A DNA stretch of 10,527 nt from an uncultured Lachnospiraceae bacterium (GTDB lineage Bacteria > Bacillota > Clostridia > Lachnospirales > Lachnospiraceae). A model generated the notes under the pieces. That model made no database searches. It saw only the letters and a program-made list of their open reading frames with translations, and was not told the DNA's origin. The DNA is taken from positions 1 through 10,527 of the forward strand of contig CANTGP010000072.1 in NCBI GenBank assembly GCA_947653315.1. Direction: 5' to 3'. Shown in pieces: positions 7,244 through 10,527 of this stretch (the stretch's first letter is position 1; every line of letters starts with the position of its first letter). Made by a program: the position numbers and the translations under genes.

Positions 7244-8836
7244 ATGGGAATGAAGAAAAGAATTTTGACGGCAGCGGCACTGGCAGGTGTGGCTGCCGCC
7301 GCATTGCTGATAGGGTATTCCGGGAAAGGTGTCAGTGAGAAAGTGGAGGAGTCTCTTTTTGAACGGCATAAGGAAACCCTTTATTTTTGGTATACGGACG
7401 AGGCGCTGACCGATTACCTGAACAGTGCGGCAGTGGCTTACGGGGAGATGAACACGGATGCCAGGGTGGTTCCGGTGCTTACCTCCGGTTTGGAATATTT
7501 GGAAAACATTAACCGGGCATCGGTACAGTCGGAGACACCGCCTGATTTGTATATCATCAGCAATGATTCTTTGGAAAAGGCTTTTTTGGCGGGATTGGCG
7601 AGTCCCGTTCCGGAAGATGTATGGGATGGGATGAAGGAAGATTACCCGGATGCGGCCAGACTTGCCGTCAGTTATAAAAATAAGGTAATCGGTTATCCGT
7701 TTTATTTTGAAACGAGCGCCCTTCTTTATAACCGCACGTATTTGGAGGAATTTGCCGGAAAGCAAATCGAAGCGGAGCAGGATGCCCTGGAAGCGGAGGA
7801 AGCAATGGCGCAGTTGGAAGCGGAAGGACCGGTGGAGGACGGTGCAGACGGCGGGGAAGCCGGTGACGGGGGGGATAACGGTACCGGTACGGCGGAAAAC
7901 GGCGGAGCGGAAACGGACGGCGGTGACGGAGCGGCGGACGCACAGTTACGGCAGGAAATTGAGGAGCGGGTGAAATCCATGCTTCCCGACACCATAGACG
8001 ATATTTTGGAATTTGCGAATGAGTACGATGCGCCGGAACAGGTGGAAGCGGTATTCAAATGGGATGTGACGGATATTTTTTACAATTATTTTTTTGCCGG
8101 GAATTACCTGAATGTGGGTGGCAGCGCAGGGGACGATACGGCGAACATGAATATTTACAACAGGGATGCCATCGACTGCCTGAAAGTTTACCAGGACTTA
8201 AACCAGTTCTTTTCCATCGATACGCAGGAAATCAGTTACGAAGGCGTATTGGACGACTTTATGCAGGGGAAACTTGTGTATACGGTGGCGACCACGGATT
8301 CGGTGGCGAAGTTGGAGAAAGCAAAGGAAGAAGGATTGTTTGCTTACGAGTACAGCATTGCGAAGGTGCCGGATATTAATGAACGGCTGTTAACCCGTTC
8401 CCTTTCCGTCACAAACTGCGTGGTGGTTAACGGTTATTCGGAAAAGCAGGAGTTGGCTTCGGATTTTGCCAGGTTTCTGACCGGTGACGATACGGACGCG
8501 CTGTATGTCCGTACCGGAAAAGTGGCGGCCCGTTACGGGGTGGATTACGGCAATGAAAATTTACAGGCGTTTGTCAATGAATATGAGCTTTCCATTCCCA
8601 TGCCGAAGATGGTGGAAACCAGTAATTTTTGGGTGGAGCTGGAAATTGCCTTTGCACAGATTTGGAACGGGGCGGATGCCAATGCAAGGCTGAAAGAACT
8701 GTCGGAGCAGATTATGACGCAGGTGACGGGGGCTCCTTACGTGGAGACGGCAATCGAGGAAGAAGAAGTACAGGAGGAGGAAATCGAGTATTTGGATGAG
8801 GATGCGCTGCGCCAGGAGGCACAGGAGGAGGACTAG
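7244..8836 (+). CDS. Extracellular solute-binding protein (sugar-type ABC SBP), membrane-anchored
   Basis: A 530-residue protein resembling SBP_bac_8/maltose-type binding proteins: LYFWYTDEALTDYLN (46-60), ENINRASVQSETPPDLYIISND (in 88-108, two parts), and the YPFYFETSALLYNRTYLE region (151-168). The N-terminus KKR plus a hydrophobic helix (about 8-24) is an export signal, but the lipobox position reads LIGY: tyrosine 25 stands where a lipidated cysteine is expected, so it may be held by an uncleaved helix. Residues about 195-233 form a Gly/Asp/Glu-rich insert, and the C-terminus is strongly acidic (EEEEVQEEEIEYLDED). The start has GAGGAG at 7232-7237. It lies 32 bases after argD and has no permease genes near it, so it is an orphan in this window. 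The ligand is unknown; link to arginine is positional only. Confidence 0.87.
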   Translation: MGMKKRILTAAALAGVAAAALLIGYSGKGVSEKVEESLFERHKETLYFWYTDEALTDYLNSAAVAYGEMNTDARVVPVLTSGLEYLENINRASVQSETPPDLYIISNDSLEKAFLAGLASPVPEDVWDGMKEDYPDAARLAVSYKNKVIGYPFYFETSALLYNRTYLEEFAGKQIEAEQDALEAEEAMAQLEAEGPVEDGADGGEAGDGGDNGTGTAENGGAETDGGDGAADAQLRQEIEERVKSMLPDTIDDILEFANEYDAPEQVEAVFKWDVTDIFYNYFFAGNYLNVGGSAGDDTANMNIYNRDAIDCLKVYQDLNQFFSIDTQEISYEGVLDDFMQGKLVYTVATTDSVAKLEKAKEEGLFAYEYSIAKVPDINERLLTRSLSVTNCVVVNGYSEKQELASDFARFLTGDDTDALYVRTGKVAARYGVDYGNENLQAFVNEYELSIPMPKMVETSNFWVELEIAFAQIWNGADANARLKELSEQIMTQVTGAPYVETAIEEEEVQEEEIEYLDEDALRQEAQEED

Positions 8837-8936
8837 AGGGTTTAACGCCCTTCCACCACCTTTCTCTTGCAGCCCCCAGTGTTCTTTGTATTCCACATAC
8901 CAGCCCATACAGCGCGGCGGCAAAAAACATACTGCC

Positions 8937-8965
8937 TATACAGAAAGACAAAAGAATGGTATGAT
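8937..8965 (+). promoter_or_regulatory. Extended -10 promoter for the DUF262 gene
   Basis: TATACA at 8937-8942, a 17-base spacer, and TATGAT at 8960-8965 preceded by TGG (extended -10). It lies in the 189-bp spacer after the solute-binding protein and suggests that the DUF262-ATPase pair has its own transcript, with a leader of about 50 bases. The rest of the spacer (8837-8936) shows no gene and no good terminator. Confidence 0.6.
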
Positions 8966-9025
8966 ATGGGTAGGAAAATGGTTAAGGGCACTATGGCGGT
9001 ATATTAGAGGAGGATAGAGGATATT

Positions 9026-10171
9026 ATGGTCAGTGAACATAAGTGGATGAATGAGTTGAATGGAATAAGTATTCAACAGTATAAGACGGATGTTGGGTTT
9101 CGTACACTTGTAGAAGGCGTAAATGAAAATTTATATATTATACCAAAATATCAGAGAAAGTACCGTTGGGTCAAGGAGCAGGTCATAGCATTAGTGGAAT
9201 CCTTAATCCGTGGTCTGCCAATTCCTCCGATTTATACTTGTAGAAATGAAAAGAACCAATTGGAAATACTGGATGGACAACAGCGAATTTTGAGCCTGTT
9301 TTTTTATTATATCGGTTACTATTTGGACAGGAAAAAAAATAATTCCGTGGATTTTTCGGAAATTAAAACGGAAGACAGATCTTTTAAAGAAGCATTAACA
9401 AGTCAATTGGTATTGGAAAAACTTCATATTTGGATCAAGGGTGAAGGAGAGACGGAATTTAATGTAGATTATGCGGGTCTTCCTGTGGAAATGAAAAGAC
9501 GCATAGATTATACAACGATTACGGTTATAGAGATAAAGATCGACGAGGAAGAAAAGCGTACAAAAATTTTGAGAAAAATTTTTGAGAATTTGAATGCAAA
9601 GGGTTCTCTTTTAACACAGCAGGAGTTAAGAAACGGAATATATACCTGCGATTTTTATAATATGTTGCAGGAATATAACAGGCATAATGAGAGATGGAGA
9701 AAAATATGGGGAAAAGAAGATGCTGCGGAACGTGATATGGAAACTCTTTTACGCCTTTGTGCATTGAAGAAATACGTCCGGATTGAAAGAAAAGGTTTGG
9801 CGGATTTTAATTTTGTGATAGATGAATATCACAGTTCGTATGCAAAATTATTGGATAAGTTTTCAGAGGATGTCATGAATTTTGATGCGAAGCAAATTGA
9901 AGAATATAGGAATAGTTTGAACTGCTTTTTTGACATATTTGAAGTGAATGAGACACAGTCTGCAAAGGTGGCATTGTTGGAAAGTTTATATATTGTGCAT
10001 GAAAAATTAGGTGTTGCCAAACCGGTAACTTCTCCAATATATAAAAAAATTTTGAGGGATTCCGGATATGTATCGTATACCAGACAGGGAACTGTGAAAA
10101 TGAAAAGCATGAATGAAAGGTGGAAGACGGTATATGCAATATGGACAGGAGATGATGGAGTATATTGTTAA
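9026..10171 (+). CDS. DUF262 domain protein (GmrSD/ParB-like N-terminal family), stand-alone
   Basis: A 381-residue soluble protein. The DUF262 domain occupies roughly residues 20-210, with IPKYQRKYRW (39-48), a conserved IRGLPIPPIY (61-70), the nucleotide-site motif LDGQQR (82-87), and FENLNAKGSLLTQQELRNG (186-204). DUF262 is the ParB-like NTPase part of the type IV restriction enzyme GmrSD and of SspE. The HNH nuclease domain (DUF1524) that normally follows in those enzymes is not visible: the C-terminal 170 residues show no HNH-type His/Asn pattern. GAGGAGG (9007-9013) and AGAGG (9016-9020) precede the ATG. The end overlaps the next gene by 20 bases, implying co-translation with a P-loop ATPase. 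Codon use is AT-rich, unlike the arg operon. A defence role is an inference; an unrelated regulatory role is possible. Confidence 0.92.
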   Translation: MVSEHKWMNELNGISIQQYKTDVGFRTLVEGVNENLYIIPKYQRKYRWVKEQVIALVESLIRGLPIPPIYTCRNEKNQLEILDGQQRILSLFFYYIGYYLDRKKNNSVDFSEIKTEDRSFKEALTSQLVLEKLHIWIKGEGETEFNVDYAGLPVEMKRRIDYTTITVIEIKIDEEEKRTKILRKIFENLNAKGSLLTQQELRNGIYTCDFYNMLQEYNRHNERWRKIWGKEDAAERDMETLLRLCALKKYVRIERKGLADFNFVIDEYHSSYAKLLDKFSEDVMNFDAKQIEEYRNSLNCFFDIFEVNETQSAKVALLESLYIVHEKLGVAKPVTSPIYKKILRDSGYVSYTRQGTVKMKSMNERWKTVYAIWTGDDGVYC

Positions 10172-10527
10172 TAAAATGTTTGATGAAGAATTGACCTATT
10201 CAGACAGTGTGGTGATAGGAGATAATTCCAGCGGAAAAACACTGTTATTAAAACTTTTTATTGAAAAAGCAAAAAAGGAAAGGGCAATATATTTTATAGA
10301 TGCGGTTAACCGGGGATTTGATGTAAAAAGAATATCAAAAGCAGTAAAAAAACCAGAATATAAGAAGACTATTTTAGAAACAAGATTACAGGAATCCTAT
10401 TTTAATTTGATAGATTCTTTTAATTGTTTTGGAACTTTAACGGAAAGGATTGAAATAATCTATCAAATATATGAGAAAGAAGTGCAGGGTAAAGCAGATT
10501 ATTATCAACATTATGGGGAATGCGATG
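10152..10527 (+). CDS. P-loop ATPase paired with DUF262 protein (3' partial)
   Basis: An open frame of 125 codons that continues past the right edge. It begins with ATG-ATG at 10152/10155, inside the end of the DUF262 gene, directly behind AGGAG (10147-10151); the third ATG at 10176 is an alternative start. The Walker A motif GDNSSGKT spans residues 23-30, preceded by the strand SVVIG, so the nucleotide site is at the very N-terminus. A second hydrophobic strand, AIYFIDAVNRGFDV (about 45-58), follows. Walker B and any effector domain would lie beyond the window. This pattern fits AAA/SMC-like ATPases found with DUF262 and in many defence operons, but the family cannot be fixed from this piece. 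Very AT-rich: 13 of 60 bases in 10321-10380 are G or C. Confidence 0.82.
   Translation, partial: MMEYIVNKMFDEELTYSDSVVIGDNSSGKTLLLKLFIEKAKKERAIYFIDAVNRGFDVKRISKAVKKPEYKKTILETRLQESYFNLIDSFNCFGTLTERIEIIYQIYEKEVQGKADYYQHYGECD

Noticed and set aside
8837..8851. Possible terminator AGGG...CCCT after the solute-binding protein
   Set aside because: The stem is only four pairs and no run of T follows.
8712..8951. Minus-strand frame whose first part (LYGLVCGIQRTLGAARERWW) looks protein-like
   Set aside because: It could be a gene remnant, but there is no ribosome site, the only start is a TTG, and it runs into antisense of the solute-binding protein. Not enough to call a pseudogene.

Overview
The window looks like chromosomal DNA of an anaerobic Firmicute, most likely a Clostridia/Lachnospiraceae member. 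This is inferred from strong AGGAGG-type ribosome binding sites, a purine-rich coding strand, nine genes all on the plus strand, and the style of the ArgB and solute-binding proteins. No marker gene proves the taxon.

Layout. (1) Positions 1-3219 hold a closely spaced group: the 3' part of an ABC-2/NatB-type permease fused to a CPBP (CAAX-type) intramembrane protease, a small DUF1905 protein read from an overlapping TTG start, and an uncharacterised metal-dependent amidohydrolase. (2) Positions 3220-3673 have no gene. They hold a large inverted repeat (3255-3541) whose outer 53 bp pair almost perfectly and whose loop carries two small GGA-loop hairpins, followed by an extended -10 promoter and a short leader. 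(3) Positions 3674-8836 form an arginine/ornithine operon, argJ-argB-argD, with a solute-binding protein gene 32 bp behind argD. ArgJ transfers and recycles the acetyl group, ArgB phosphorylates N-acetylglutamate, and ArgD makes N-acetylornithine. The intervening step (ArgC) is not in the window. The spacers before argB and argD are degenerate purine-rich repeats. (4) After a 189-bp spacer with its own extended -10 promoter, base composition drops sharply to AT-rich, and a DUF262 protein overlaps the start of a P-loop ATPase that runs off the window.

The most interesting parts are the AT-rich DUF262 + ATPase pair, a plausible uncharacterised defence-type module joined to a housekeeping operon, and the long palindrome with twin CANGGANG hairpins upstream of argJ. 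The functional proposals for both are inferences. The gene families, overlaps, pairing and composition change can be read directly.
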